Positions 1-9,292 of a stretch of 64,000 bases of DNA are shown here, piece after piece. Position 1 is the stretch's first letter. Each line of letters starts with the position of its first letter. Below the pieces are notes generated by a model, which searched no databases, had not been told where the DNA came from, and saw nothing but the letters and a program-made list of their open reading frames with translations. The position numbers and the translations under genes were made by a program. This DNA is from Methylotenera_A sp049687015 (GTDB taxonomy: Bacteria > Pseudomonadota > Gammaproteobacteria > Burkholderiales > Methylophilaceae). The stretch is from contig JBAVIP010000040.1 in NCBI GenBank assembly GCA_049687015.1, positions 18,195 to 82,194 of the forward strand, read 5' to 3'.

Positions 1-3000
1 TGTGGCGGCAAACTCTGCAACTTACGTGCTGCCATTGTACAAAATCCAGTCAAAAGCCTGGGTGTAATTGCTTTATTAGCGGCATTACTTGCCGGCAGTT
101 GGCAAGGATGGGCATGGTATAAGGCAAGACCTCAGCCAGTAACCGTAAAAGTCACGGTCACTGCGCCAACAAGAACAGAAGTTGAATACAACCGGCCTCC
201 AAACCCACTGACCATAAGCTTTGACAGCTCTGTGGCACCAATTGAACATATTGGCAAAACCGTGACAGACGGTATTACGGTAATGCCGAAAATAGAAGGT
301 GAATGGAAATGGAATACTGAGAATGAATTATCGTTTCAGCCAAAAGCCGACTGGCCCGTAGGCACGCAATATAAGGTCAGCCTAAATGTAAAAGCGTTTA
401 CGTCAAAAACTATGCTCGATAAATGGAATATTGAATTTACTTCGCCTTTATTTATCGCAGGCATAGTGAATAGTGAGTTTTATCAAGACCCCATCAATGC
501 TGCGATGAAAAAAGTCGTAGTGAACCTTAATTTTAGCCACCCTGTTGATACGGCAAAGTTAGAGAAAAGCATTGCCCTTAAAATGCGACTCAGCAAAACC
601 AGCTTGTTAAGTTTTGGATCTGATACCATTCCATTTGTCGTAAGTTACGATAAGTTAAAACTTAACGCTTATATTCACTCAGCGCCACTCATCATTCCAA
701 AAGACGACAGTGTACTGGAAGTGACTATTGATAAAGGCTTGAAGGCGGCAAATGGCGGCAAACCTTTTGAAACAGCCTTAACACAAAGCGTTAACGTGCC
801 CGGCCTTTATAGCTTGCTGATTAACGAAATCAGCCCGATGGTGGTTTCTAATGATCAAAATGAGCCTGAGCAGATTCTATTACTCAACGCCTCTGCTTCC
901 ATCAACGAAAAAGAAATGGCGGACCATATTAAGGCATGGGTACTGCCTCGTAATAAATTAGTAAGTACGGCTGAAGAATTGAAGTATCCATATGTTTGGG
1001 GTAACAATCAAGAAGTTACAGCTGCATTATTGGCTGCCAGCAAACCACTCACATTAGAAGCGATTCCAGCCGAGCGTGAAAATGTTGAATCCCATTCATT
1101 TAAATATAAAGCCCCGGTAGGTAGCTATATTTATGTGCAAATTAAGAAAGGCTTAAAATCATTTGGTGGCTATCAGTTAGGCGCAGTTTATCAGCGCATA
1201 TTGCAGGTGCCGCCTTTTCCTGCTGAAGTAAAAATTCTGAGCCAAGGGTCATTATTGGCATTAAGCGGTGAACGGAAAGTGGCTGTATTAGCGCGTGATT
1301 TACCCGGGCTTAAAATGGAAATTGGCCGCATTCTGCCAGGCCAGCTGCAGCACTTGGTTACACAAAGTAATGGTACTTTTACTAGCCCTTCATTCAATTA
1401 CTATATTGATGCTGACAATTTAACAGAGCGTTTTGAGAAAAATATTCCATTAAATCTGGAGGCCGGCAAAGCGCATTATGAAGCACTTGATTTAACTGAA
1501 TACTTAACTCAGGGTGAAGCAAAGCGCGGTGTATTCTTGCTCACAGTGCGCGGCTATAAACCGACTAAAGAGAATGCAGACGATAACACCGATGTCGCGC
1601 AAACCGGCAATGACAATCACTCCTCAACTCCGTACCCAGAGGAGTTTGTTGATAAGCGTCTTATACTCGTGACGGATTTAGGCTTGATTGCTAAAAAAGA
1701 GTTAGACGGCTCACAAGTGGTCTATGTGCAATCTATTCATACTGGTCTGCCTGTGGCTGGTGCTACGGTTGAAGTCATTGCAAAAAATGGTCAGGCGATA
1801 TTCAGCCAAACTACCGATGTTAATGGACGCGTAAGTTTTACCAAGTTAGATGGCTTGCAACGTGAGCGCGCGCCAATTATGTATATCGTGAAAAAAGCCG
1901 GTGACTTAAGCTTTTTACCGATTAACCGCTATGACAGAAACTTGGATTACTCACGTTTTGATGTCGGAGGTGTGGCTAATGCTGCAAGTTCAGATAGCTT
2001 GAACGCTTATTTATTTTCCGACCGGGGCATCTATCGTCCCGGCGATACCATGCATATCGGTATGATTGTGAAAACAGCCACTTGGGCAAAAGCTTTAGAT
2101 GGCTTGCCACTAGAGGCGGAAGTATTAGATTCACGTGGTTTAACGGTTAAAAAACAAACAGTCAGATTAGGTTCTGGCGGTTTTAACGAGCTGGAATATA
2201 AAACTTTGGAAACCGCCCCAACTGGCAGTTACACCATTAACTTGTATTCTGTTAAAGATAATAATGCCTACCAGCAATTAGGCTCTGTCACGGTAAAAGT
2301 CCAGGAATTCTTACCAGAACGCATGAAGGTTAAAGCGTTATTTGCGAAAGATGCTACGCTTTACCCGGAAAATACTGAAGGCTGGCTCAACCCTAAAGAT
2401 TTAAAAGCCAATATCAATGTACAAAACCTGTTTGGCACGCCCGCCGAAAACAGGCGTGTGACAGCAACGCTGACACTAAGCCCTGCCTACCCTGCATTTA
2501 GTCAGTATAGAGACTTTGCCTTTTACGACCCACTACGTGCTAAAGAAGGCTATAGCGAGAAGCTAAGCGATGCCACCAGCAATGCGCAAGGCATTGCTGA
2601 GTTTGCGCTTGGCCTGGAAAAATATACTAAAGCGACTTACAGGCTAAACATTGTCGCACAGGTATATGAAGCCGGCGGCGGACGTAGTGTTTCTGCAGAA
2701 GCTGCGACGTTAATCTCTGAACAGCCTTATTTAATCGGTTTTAAAGCTGATGGCGATTTGAATTATGTAAGCAAAGCCAGCAAACGCAATGTCTATTTGA
2801 TTGCGGTGAATTCAACACTGAAAAAAGTGACTGCTGAAGGCTTGAGCTTGAATTTAATCGAGCGCAAATATGTATCGGTACTGACTAAGCAAGGCAGCGG
2901 TACGTTTAAATATGAATCTCGCAAAAAAGAAATGCTGGTTAAAGCATCACCCTATGTCATCAATGCATCGGGCAATAGCCTGGCACTTGCCACTGAAATG

Positions 3001-5841
3001 CCAGGTGATTTTGCTTATGTCCTTAAAAATAAAGATGGCTTAGAGCTTAACCGTGTGGAATATAGCGTAGCAGGTTTAGGTAATGTAAGCCGCTCACTAG
3101 AACGCAATGCAGAGTTACAACTGGTACTGGATAAAAAAGACTATATACCAGGTGAAGATATTAGCGTGAGTATACGCGCGCCATACGTGGGTGCAGGGCT
3201 CATCACCATCGAGCGTGATAAAGTCTATGCACAGCATTGGTTTAAGGTAGACACACAAGCATCCGTACAAAAAATTAAATTGCCTGCAGATTTTGAAGGT
3301 AATGGCTATGTGAGCGTGCAATTTGTAAGAGACCCAAGCTCCGACGAGATTTTCACCAGCCCTTTATCTTACGGAGTAGTGCCGTTTGCCACCAGCCTGG
3401 CACAACGAACTAATATACTAAAACTCACAGCACCTTCTTTAATTAAACCTGGCCAAGTGCTTAAAATGAAGTTAGAAGCGGCCAAACCAGGTCGTGCGGT
3501 AGTGTTCGCGGTGGATGAAGGCATATTGCAAGTAGCCCGGTATCAAAATCCTGACGCGCTTGGCTTCTTCTTCCAGAAACGCCAGCTTGAAGTTTCAACC
3601 TCGCAGATTCTGGATTTAATCCTGCCGGAATTCAAAAAAATAATGGCCGCTACCGCGCCAGGCGGTGATGCTGACGGTGCATTAGGCAAACACTTAAACC
3701 CGTTCAAACGCAAAACCGATAAACCTGCGGTATATTGGTCTGGCATTGTGGATGTCACGGGAAGCAAGGCGTTTGAATACACAGTGCCAGAAACATTTAA
3801 CGGAAAAATGCGCTTAATTGCTGTAATGGTGAATGATGCCAGCATCGGTATGACCACTGGTGAGGCAATTGTGCGCGGTGACTTTGTATTATCTCCCAAT
3901 ACACCGCTGACGGTAACTCCCGGCGATACATTTGATATAAGTGTAGGTGTAGCCAACAATGTACAGGGTTCGGGTAAGGATGCCGCAGTCACACTTAATC
4001 TGGCAACCTCACCAGCGTTTGAGTTAGTAGGGCCGGCTAAACAAGTCCTTAAAATTAGCGAGATGCGCGAAGGTGCTGCGCTTTACAAGCTTAAAGTTAA
4101 AGAGGGCGCAGCCGCCAAATTAGGCTCGGCTAGATTAGAATTAGTCGCCAGCAACGGTGCTAAATCCGCAAAATTAGGTACCGAAATAAGCGTGCGCCCA
4201 GCTACACCGCATTTAACCATCATGCAAACAGGCAGCTTTAAAGGCGACGCACAAGTGATGGTAAAACGCGAACTGTTTGCAGAGTATCGCGTCAGCCAGG
4301 CCAGCGTTTCGCCATTGCCTTTGGTAGCGGCTGGCGGCTTACTTGATTACTTAAGTAATTATGAGCATAGCTGCACCGAGCAGTTAGTCAGTCAGGTGTT
4401 TCCGCTTGTGGTGCTTAAAAAACGTCCGGAATTACTCGCCAGCATCGGTAAAAGCAAAAATGCAACCTTTGAAAATGCCTTAAGCGTATTACGTTCACGT
4501 CAAAATGCTGAAGGTGGTTTTGGTCTATGGGATGCCACTGTAGGTGCCGACGAGTTTGCCAGCGTCTACGCTGTACACATGCTGCTTGAGGCACGCGACC
4601 ACGCAAACGCTGGCGAAACAATTCCCGCAGATATGCTCAAAAAAGGCTTGGATTACCTGCAAATCATAGCGTCCAGCCCTGCTAACAGCTTAAATGATGT
4701 GCGCGTTCGCGCCTATGCCACCTACTTACTTACCCGCGAAGGCACAGTTTCTACACCATTACTGGCTAATTTACGCAGTACGCTGGACGCTAAAACTTTA
4801 ACAGATATTTCTTTTAAAGAATGGCGTTCAGACTTAACTGCAGCCTATATGGCAGCAAGCTATAAACTGCTACAGCAACATGCAGTGGCAAATGAGCTAA
4901 TTTCGAAGCCGATCAATCTATTTGGTGCCAGCATCCAAAAGCCTATCTACGGGCATTATTACGATGATGTCGTGCGAAACGCGCAGACACTGTATTTGGT
5001 TTCACGTCACTTTCCTGACCGCGTAAAAGACATTTCAGCCATGAGCTTAAGCAACATCATGCAGCCAATTTCTGCCGGGCGCTTTAACACCTTGTCGTCC
5101 TCTTATGCACTATTAGGCTTTGATGCTTATGCAAACGTCTCTGGCAAAAAAGCAGTAGGCGAAATGGGCATTAGCGCCATAGACAAGCAAGGCAAAGTAA
5201 CGGCTCTTAACTTGCCGGAAAATATAGCTCCGCTGGTCAACTTCGCGCCAGATACTGCTCGCTTGAAACTGCAAGGACCAAGCGGATTACCGTTATTCTA
5301 CGCGGTAACTGAGTCGGGCTTTGACGTAAAAGCGCCCACTACAGCATTAAAACAAGGCATAGAAATCATTCGTGAATATACGGATGATAAAGGTGCTGTG
5401 CTTAAATCAATTACGATGGGTGATGAAATCACTGTGCGTATAAAAATACGTGCGATAGAGGGTAATATCGACGATGTGGCTATTGTCGATTTATTACCAG
5501 GAGGTTTTGAGCCAGTGCTACAGGCTGAAGCAAGCGTTACCGAAACACATATTCATGAAGGATACGAAGACGGTGAAGGTGAAGCTCCACAAGCCTCTAG
5601 CTGGACTAGCCCACTTGGCATAGGTGGGGGCTGGCAACCGACCTACGCCGACATTCGTGAAGATCGCGTGGTATTCTACGGTGCGGTCACAAATACCATA
5701 ACCGAATTCACCTACAAAATCAAAGCAACCAATAGCGGGCAATTTGCCGTGCCACCAGCTTATGCAGAATCTATGTATAACCGCTTGTTGCAAGCGCGGT
5801 CATTGCCCGCAAGCCTAGCAGTGGAGCGCCCTGGCAAATAA
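1..5841 (+). CDS. Alpha-2-macroglobulin family protein, membrane anchored (5' partial)
   Basis: Large bacterial alpha-2-macroglobulin, thought to trap proteases in the periplasm. The frame is open from base 1, so the true start lies before the window. A GTG at 232 is in frame but is not the start, because coding sequence upstream of it encodes a transmembrane helix (about codons 17-40, VKSLGVIALLAALLAG). The 1946 visible residues include the thioester motif CTEQ at codon 1458, followed by the alpha-helical thioester-domain region (YLSNYEHSCTEQLVSQ). The protein is longer than E. coli YfhM (about 1650 residues) and anchored by a helix rather than a visible lipobox. The stop codon touches pbpC, the usual partner: the pair is thought to guard and repair peptidoglycan when the envelope is breached. 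The family call is firm; the N-terminus cannot be described. Confidence 0.93.
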   Translation, partial: CGGKLCNLRAAIVQNPVKSLGVIALLAALLAGSWQGWAWYKARPQPVTVKVTVTAPTRTEVEYNRPPNPLTISFDSSVAPIEHIGKTVTDGITVMPKIEGEWKWNTENELSFQPKADWPVGTQYKVSLNVKAFTSKTMLDKWNIEFTSPLFIAGIVNSEFYQDPINAAMKKVVVNLNFSHPVDTAKLEKSIALKMRLSKTSLLSFGSDTIPFVVSYDKLKLNAYIHSAPLIIPKDDSVLEVTIDKGLKAANGGKPFETALTQSVNVPGLYSLLINEISPMVVSNDQNEPEQILLLNASASINEKEMADHIKAWVLPRNKLVSTAEELKYPYVWGNNQEVTAALLAASKPLTLEAIPAERENVESHSFKYKAPVGSYIYVQIKKGLKSFGGYQLGAVYQRILQVPPFPAEVKILSQGSLLALSGERKVAVLARDLPGLKMEIGRILPGQLQHLVTQSNGTFTSPSFNYYIDADNLTERFEKNIPLNLEAGKAHYEALDLTEYLTQGEAKRGVFLLTVRGYKPTKENADDNTDVAQTGNDNHSSTPYPEEFVDKRLILVTDLGLIAKKELDGSQVVYVQSIHTGLPVAGATVEVIAKNGQAIFSQTTDVNGRVSFTKLDGLQRERAPIMYIVKKAGDLSFLPINRYDRNLDYSRFDVGGVANAASSDSLNAYLFSDRGIYRPGDTMHIGMIVKTATWAKALDGLPLEAEVLDSRGLTVKKQTVRLGSGGFNELEYKTLETAPTGSYTINLYSVKDNNAYQQLGSVTVKVQEFLPERMKVKALFAKDATLYPENTEGWLNPKDLKANINVQNLFGTPAENRRVTATLTLSPAYPAFSQYRDFAFYDPLRAKEGYSEKLSDATSNAQGIAEFALGLEKYTKATYRLNIVAQVYEAGGGRSVSAEAATLISEQPYLIGFKADGDLNYVSKASKRNVYLIAVNSTLKKVTAEGLSLNLIERKYVSVLTKQGSGTFKYESRKKEMLVKASPYVINASGNSLALATEMPGDFAYVLKNKDGLELNRVEYSVAGLGNVSRSLERNAELQLVLDKKDYIPGEDISVSIRAPYVGAGLITIERDKVYAQHWFKVDTQASVQKIKLPADFEGNGYVSVQFVRDPSSDEIFTSPLSYGVVPFATSLAQRTNILKLTAPSLIKPGQVLKMKLEAAKPGRAVVFAVDEGILQVARYQNPDALGFFFQKRQLEVSTSQILDLILPEFKKIMAATAPGGDADGALGKHLNPFKRKTDKPAVYWSGIVDVTGSKAFEYTVPETFNGKMRLIAVMVNDASIGMTTGEAIVRGDFVLSPNTPLTVTPGDTFDISVGVANNVQGSGKDAAVTLNLATSPAFELVGPAKQVLKISEMREGAALYKLKVKEGAAAKLGSARLELVASNGAKSAKLGTEISVRPATPHLTIMQTGSFKGDAQVMVKRELFAEYRVSQASVSPLPLVAAGGLLDYLSNYEHSCTEQLVSQVFPLVVLKKRPELLASIGKSKNATFENALSVLRSRQNAEGGFGLWDATVGADEFASVYAVHMLLEARDHANAGETIPADMLKKGLDYLQIIASSPANSLNDVRVRAYATYLLTREGTVSTPLLANLRSTLDAKTLTDISFKEWRSDLTAAYMAASYKLLQQHAVANELISKPINLFGASIQKPIYGHYYDDVVRNAQTLYLVSRHFPDRVKDISAMSLSNIMQPISAGRFNTLSSSYALLGFDAYANVSGKKAVGEMGISAIDKQGKVTALNLPENIAPLVNFAPDTARLKLQGPSGLPLFYAVTESGFDVKAPTTALKQGIEIIREYTDDKGAVLKSITMGDEITVRIKIRAIEGNIDDVAIVDLLPGGFEPVLQAEASVTETHIHEGYEDGEGEAPQASSWTSPLGIGGGWQPTYADIREDRVVFYGAVTNTITEFTYKIKATNSGQFAVPPAYAESMYNRLLQARSLPASLAVERPGK

Positions 5842-8175
5842 TTGAAAATATTTATGGCATTAAAACAACGGCGGTTAGCCAGCTTATTTATAAAAACGCT
5901 TATCGCCGTCGCTCTACTCGCCTTAGTGCTAACCGTGCTACGCCTTTACCCCAAACCAGCATTAACTGACTCAATCCCCCACTCCACTGCCATTTACGCC
6001 GCTGATGGCACATTGTTGAGAATAACCCTCGCGCAAGATGCCCAATACCAGCTATGGGTTCCGCTATCGGAAGTCGCTCCCAACGCGATAGACGCCGTAA
6101 AGCTTTATGAGGACCGTTATTTTGACTGGCATTTTGGCGTCAACCCTATTGCTTTGCTACGCGGCATAGTGCGCACCTATTCAGGCAATTCGCGCCAGGG
6201 CGCCTCCACTATTACTATGCAGCTAGCGCGCGGTTTATATGGTTTAGATTCACGCAGCATTTCAGGTAAAGCAAAACAAATACTTGCTGCTATTTGGCTG
6301 GAGTGCCGTTATTCCAAACATGAAATTTTAGAAGCTTATTTAAATATCGCACCCTATGGCGGCAATATCAAAGGTATTGGTACTGCCAGTTTATTTTATT
6401 TCAACAAACCAGCCAGCCGTATCAACTTACCCGAGGCGATGACACTTGCAGTCATTCCGCAAAACCCAAACAAACGCCTGAACATCACCCACAAAAATAC
6501 ACAGCTGAATGAAGCTCGCTCTCGCCTATGGAAAAATTGGCTGGTCAGCCATCCACAAGACGTAAAATATAATGTGGATATGGCCTTGCCTGCCAAGTCT
6601 TTAAAGGTCATTAAAAACCTACCATTTCTAGCGCCACACTTCACTGACGCCCTGCTTGCAGACAATCACAATCAAACTGCCATTCAATCTGGCTTAAATC
6701 TTCACGCGCAAGCCACACTAGAACGTATGATTGCTAGATATATTGCCAACAATAAGAATATTGGTATTAACAACGTGAGCGCTATGCTATATGACGCAAA
6801 AACCATGCAAGTGAAAGCATTGGCGGGTTCAGCCGATTACTTTAATGCCGAAATTTATGGGCAAGTGAATGGAACCGCTGCCAAACGATCCCCAGGCTCC
6901 ACGTTAAAACCTTTTATTTACGGCCTTGCCATGGATCAAAGTTTGATTCATCCAGCCAGCGTGTTAAAAGACGCGCCCACCAGCTTTGGCCCCTACAGCC
7001 CAGAGAATTTTGATGGCCGCTTCATAGGCCCAATTACCGCAACAGAGGCATTGACACGCTCGCGCAATGTGCCCGCCGTGAGTTTAGCCTCAAAGCTTAG
7101 TCAGCCGGGTTTATACGCCTTTTTAAAAAATGCAGGTGTGAGCAGATTAAAAAGTGAATCTCACTATGGGCTGGCATTAGCATTGGGTGGCGGCGAGTTG
7201 ACCATGGAAGAATTAGTGAGTTTATATGCGATGCTGGCTAACCACGGTCGCTTTGCTCCCTTTAGTTTATCCAAAAACAACTCCGCCACCTTCCCGCTAT
7301 TGAGTGAAGAGTCGGCCTATATCACGCTGGATATGCTGCGGCAGAACCCGCGCCCGGACACTGGCGAACCAGACCGTTACAAAACCGCATGGAAAACTGG
7401 CACATCATGGGGCTTTCATGACGCCTGGACAATAGGCGTAAGTGGTAATAACGTTTTAGCAGTCTGGATAGGCAATTTTGACGGAAAATCCAACCCATCA
7501 TTTATAGGCATTAAAACCGCCGCACCGTTATTCTTTCAAATTTTAGATAGCCTACGCCACCAACGCTTATTAAACCCGCAAACTGAACAGGAAGCCATGC
7601 CGCCCCGCGGCTTAACCAAAGTAAAAGTCTGCACCGCGAGTGGGGACTTACCTAATCAGTACTGTAAAAACCTCAGTGAAACGTGGTTTATTCCAGGAAA
7701 ATCACCCATTAAAGTCAGCACCCTGCATAGACCCGTTTACTTTGACAACACCACCAACCAGGTAGTATGCGGTGCAGGGGCAAACACGCGGAAAGAAATC
7801 ATCGAGTTTTGGAATTCAGATATGCTGCGCCAATTTCGCGAAGCAGGCATGCCGCGCCGCGTGCCACCAACATTACCTGCAGAATGCAGGAATAAAACCA
7901 ACCAAACAATAGACGATAAGCCACAGATTACCTCGCCACTAAGAGGTGTGATTTACACCATACGCCTAAGCAAGCCAGAAACCATCGCGCTTAAAGCCAG
8001 CCGTGGTGGTCAGGGTGCGGTTTATTGGTTTGCAGACAATAGCTTTATTGCAAAAAGTGAGGCGGGGGCTGGCATACCGTGGGCACCACAACAAGCTGGT
8101 AATTATGTATTACGTGCGGTAGATGAAGCAGGACAGGCAGATAACCGAGAGGTGGTAGTTGAGTTTGTGCCTTAA
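5842..8175 (+). CDS. pbpC: Penicillin-binding protein 1C
   Basis: Bifunctional peptidoglycan glycosyltransferase/transpeptidase. An N-terminal membrane helix (about residues 15-35) is followed by a GT51 domain with catalytic Glu90 in YEDRYFDWHFG and the QGASTITMQLAR motif. The transpeptidase domain has SPGSTLKP (SxxK near 352-355), SRN, and KTGTS at 518. The C-terminus is a BiPBP_C-type beta domain (about 690-777). At 777 residues it matches the family. The TTG at 5842 abuts the upstream stop; an in-frame ATG at 5854 is an equally plausible start, and neither has a convincing ribosome site. It is almost certainly cotranscribed with the macroglobulin gene. Confidence 0.93.
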   Translation: MKIFMALKQRRLASLFIKTLIAVALLALVLTVLRLYPKPALTDSIPHSTAIYAADGTLLRITLAQDAQYQLWVPLSEVAPNAIDAVKLYEDRYFDWHFGVNPIALLRGIVRTYSGNSRQGASTITMQLARGLYGLDSRSISGKAKQILAAIWLECRYSKHEILEAYLNIAPYGGNIKGIGTASLFYFNKPASRINLPEAMTLAVIPQNPNKRLNITHKNTQLNEARSRLWKNWLVSHPQDVKYNVDMALPAKSLKVIKNLPFLAPHFTDALLADNHNQTAIQSGLNLHAQATLERMIARYIANNKNIGINNVSAMLYDAKTMQVKALAGSADYFNAEIYGQVNGTAAKRSPGSTLKPFIYGLAMDQSLIHPASVLKDAPTSFGPYSPENFDGRFIGPITATEALTRSRNVPAVSLASKLSQPGLYAFLKNAGVSRLKSESHYGLALALGGGELTMEELVSLYAMLANHGRFAPFSLSKNNSATFPLLSEESAYITLDMLRQNPRPDTGEPDRYKTAWKTGTSWGFHDAWTIGVSGNNVLAVWIGNFDGKSNPSFIGIKTAAPLFFQILDSLRHQRLLNPQTEQEAMPPRGLTKVKVCTASGDLPNQYCKNLSETWFIPGKSPIKVSTLHRPVYFDNTTNQVVCGAGANTRKEIIEFWNSDMLRQFREAGMPRRVPPTLPAECRNKTNQTIDDKPQITSPLRGVIYTIRLSKPETIALKASRGGQGAVYWFADNSFIAKSEAGAGIPWAPQQAGNYVLRAVDEAGQADNREVVVEFVP

Positions 8176-8187
8176 AATTATTTATAG

Positions 8188-9168
8188 TTAAAACAGTGTT
8201 GATAGATGTTGCCCAAGTGTTTGGGTATTAACGAAGGTCATACCATACATAGCACTTAAACCGTTACACTGCTCACTATCAAGGTCAGCCACACAAAGAA
8301 TGAAGCATTTTTGGTCAATATGTAAGCGTTTACGAAGTGCTACATATTTATCAAGCTCCTGCCGAAAATCCCCAGCCTTACATTCAATGTAAAGTGGCAG
8401 CGTTTTATTGATGAGGAAAAATACGTCAAGCTCTCTTTTTTCGTTAGAAGGAAACGAAAGTGTCACGTTTCGGGCACAGGAGTACTCAACCTTACGCTCT
8501 TGGCATATCCTTAAACCTATCATAAGCGCATACCATTCCAGCCAATCTCCTGCAAAAAAACGCCTTACACTAGGGGCATTTTGCAGTACTATGCGAATAC
8601 TTTTCTCTTTCTTATTGCTGATACAACGAGCAATAAGGGAGTGGTCATACAGACGCTGGATAAAGGCTTCAAGTGCTTTAGCATCTTCTTTAGTTTTCTT
8701 ATCCAGATAAATCAGGTTGCTGTTAAATTCTTTCAGCTGGGCATAACGAATTCGTTCGCATACTTCGCCAAGTAATTCATAGTCCGAGCCAATAGCAACA
8801 GCCGCTTCATCAAAAAAACCTGTTGTGTTAACTGCATCAATATTAGCTGTAGCAGTGATGTTTTTTGTTTTGAACCATTCAATAATTGGAGCATGCTGTG
8901 CGCCAGAACTTAATATATCCGAATTGTGTATATTAAAAATTTCGCTAGACTTTTCGATATTCGCCAATGCTGATTCTTTGGACGGAGTACGAAGTTCATT
9001 CAGCTCTTTTCGCAGAGCAAAATACATGTCAGAAAGTTTACTAACAAAAAAGTGCGTGTCATAGATAGACGTTGCAGTTCCACATTGAACACAATCACTA
9101 TTGGATCCAACCAGTTCGCGTTCATATTCTGTAATGGTTCCACACTCGTTACATCGGGAGATTGCCAT
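8188..9168 (-). CDS. Zinc-ribbon protein with C-terminal DUF1887/Card1-like PD-(D/E)XK nuclease domain
   Basis: I do not recognise a named family for the whole protein (326 residues from the ATG at 9168; a TTG at 9189 would add seven). The N-terminus has a zinc ribbon: C6-x2-C9 and C26-x2-C29. A mainly helical middle follows. The last ~120 residues carry a nuclease signature: Glu211 in GDWLEWY, Asp248 in RELDVFF, and Glu262/Lys264 in LYIECKAG, followed by a KYVALRKRL helix. That order matches the DUF1887 nuclease of CRISPR ancillary effectors such as Card1/Can2, but no Rossmann-like CARF domain is obvious and there is no CRISPR locus in the window. The gene stands alone, convergent to pbpC, and is more AT-rich than its neighbours, which hints at acquisition. 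The nuclease assignment is motif-based; a defence role is inference. Confidence 0.7.
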   Translation of the reverse strand: MAISRCNECGTITEYERELVGSNSDCVQCGTATSIYDTHFFVSKLSDMYFALRKELNELRTPSKESALANIEKSSEIFNIHNSDILSSGAQHAPIIEWFKTKNITATANIDAVNTTGFFDEAAVAIGSDYELLGEVCERIRYAQLKEFNSNLIYLDKKTKEDAKALEAFIQRLYDHSLIARCISNKKEKSIRIVLQNAPSVRRFFAGDWLEWYALMIGLRICQERKVEYSCARNVTLSFPSNEKRELDVFFLINKTLPLYIECKAGDFRQELDKYVALRKRLHIDQKCFILCVADLDSEQCNGLSAMYGMTFVNTQTLGQHLSTLF

Positions 9169-9241
9169 GATAATCGAATCAAAAATCAAAAAAATGATTT
9201 TATCATCAATATCTAAGGGTTAACGCTGATAATACGATAAT

Positions 9242-9271
9242 CCGTCATTCCCGCGTTGGCGAAAGTGACGG
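9242..9271. repeat. Short inverted repeat between nuclease gene and aceF
   Basis: CCGTCA (9242-9247) is matched by TGACGG (9266-9271) around an 18-base centre containing TTCCCGCG. It resembles the CGTCATTCCCGCG type of dispersed repeat found in many proteobacteria. It lies downstream of aceF (minus strand) and could also act as a weak terminator, but there is no clean T-tract. Confidence 0.4.
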
Positions 9272-9292
9272 AAAAATATTTAGTGTTAGATG

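Noticed and set aside
232..5841. GTG at 232 as the start of the macroglobulin gene
   Set aside because: The frame is open from base 1 and encodes a membrane helix upstream of it, so the gene is simply cut by the window edge.
8188..9168. CRISPR-associated effector with a nearby CRISPR array
   Set aside because: The nuclease domain resembles DUF1887, but I found no direct-repeat array, cas gene or CARF domain in the window.
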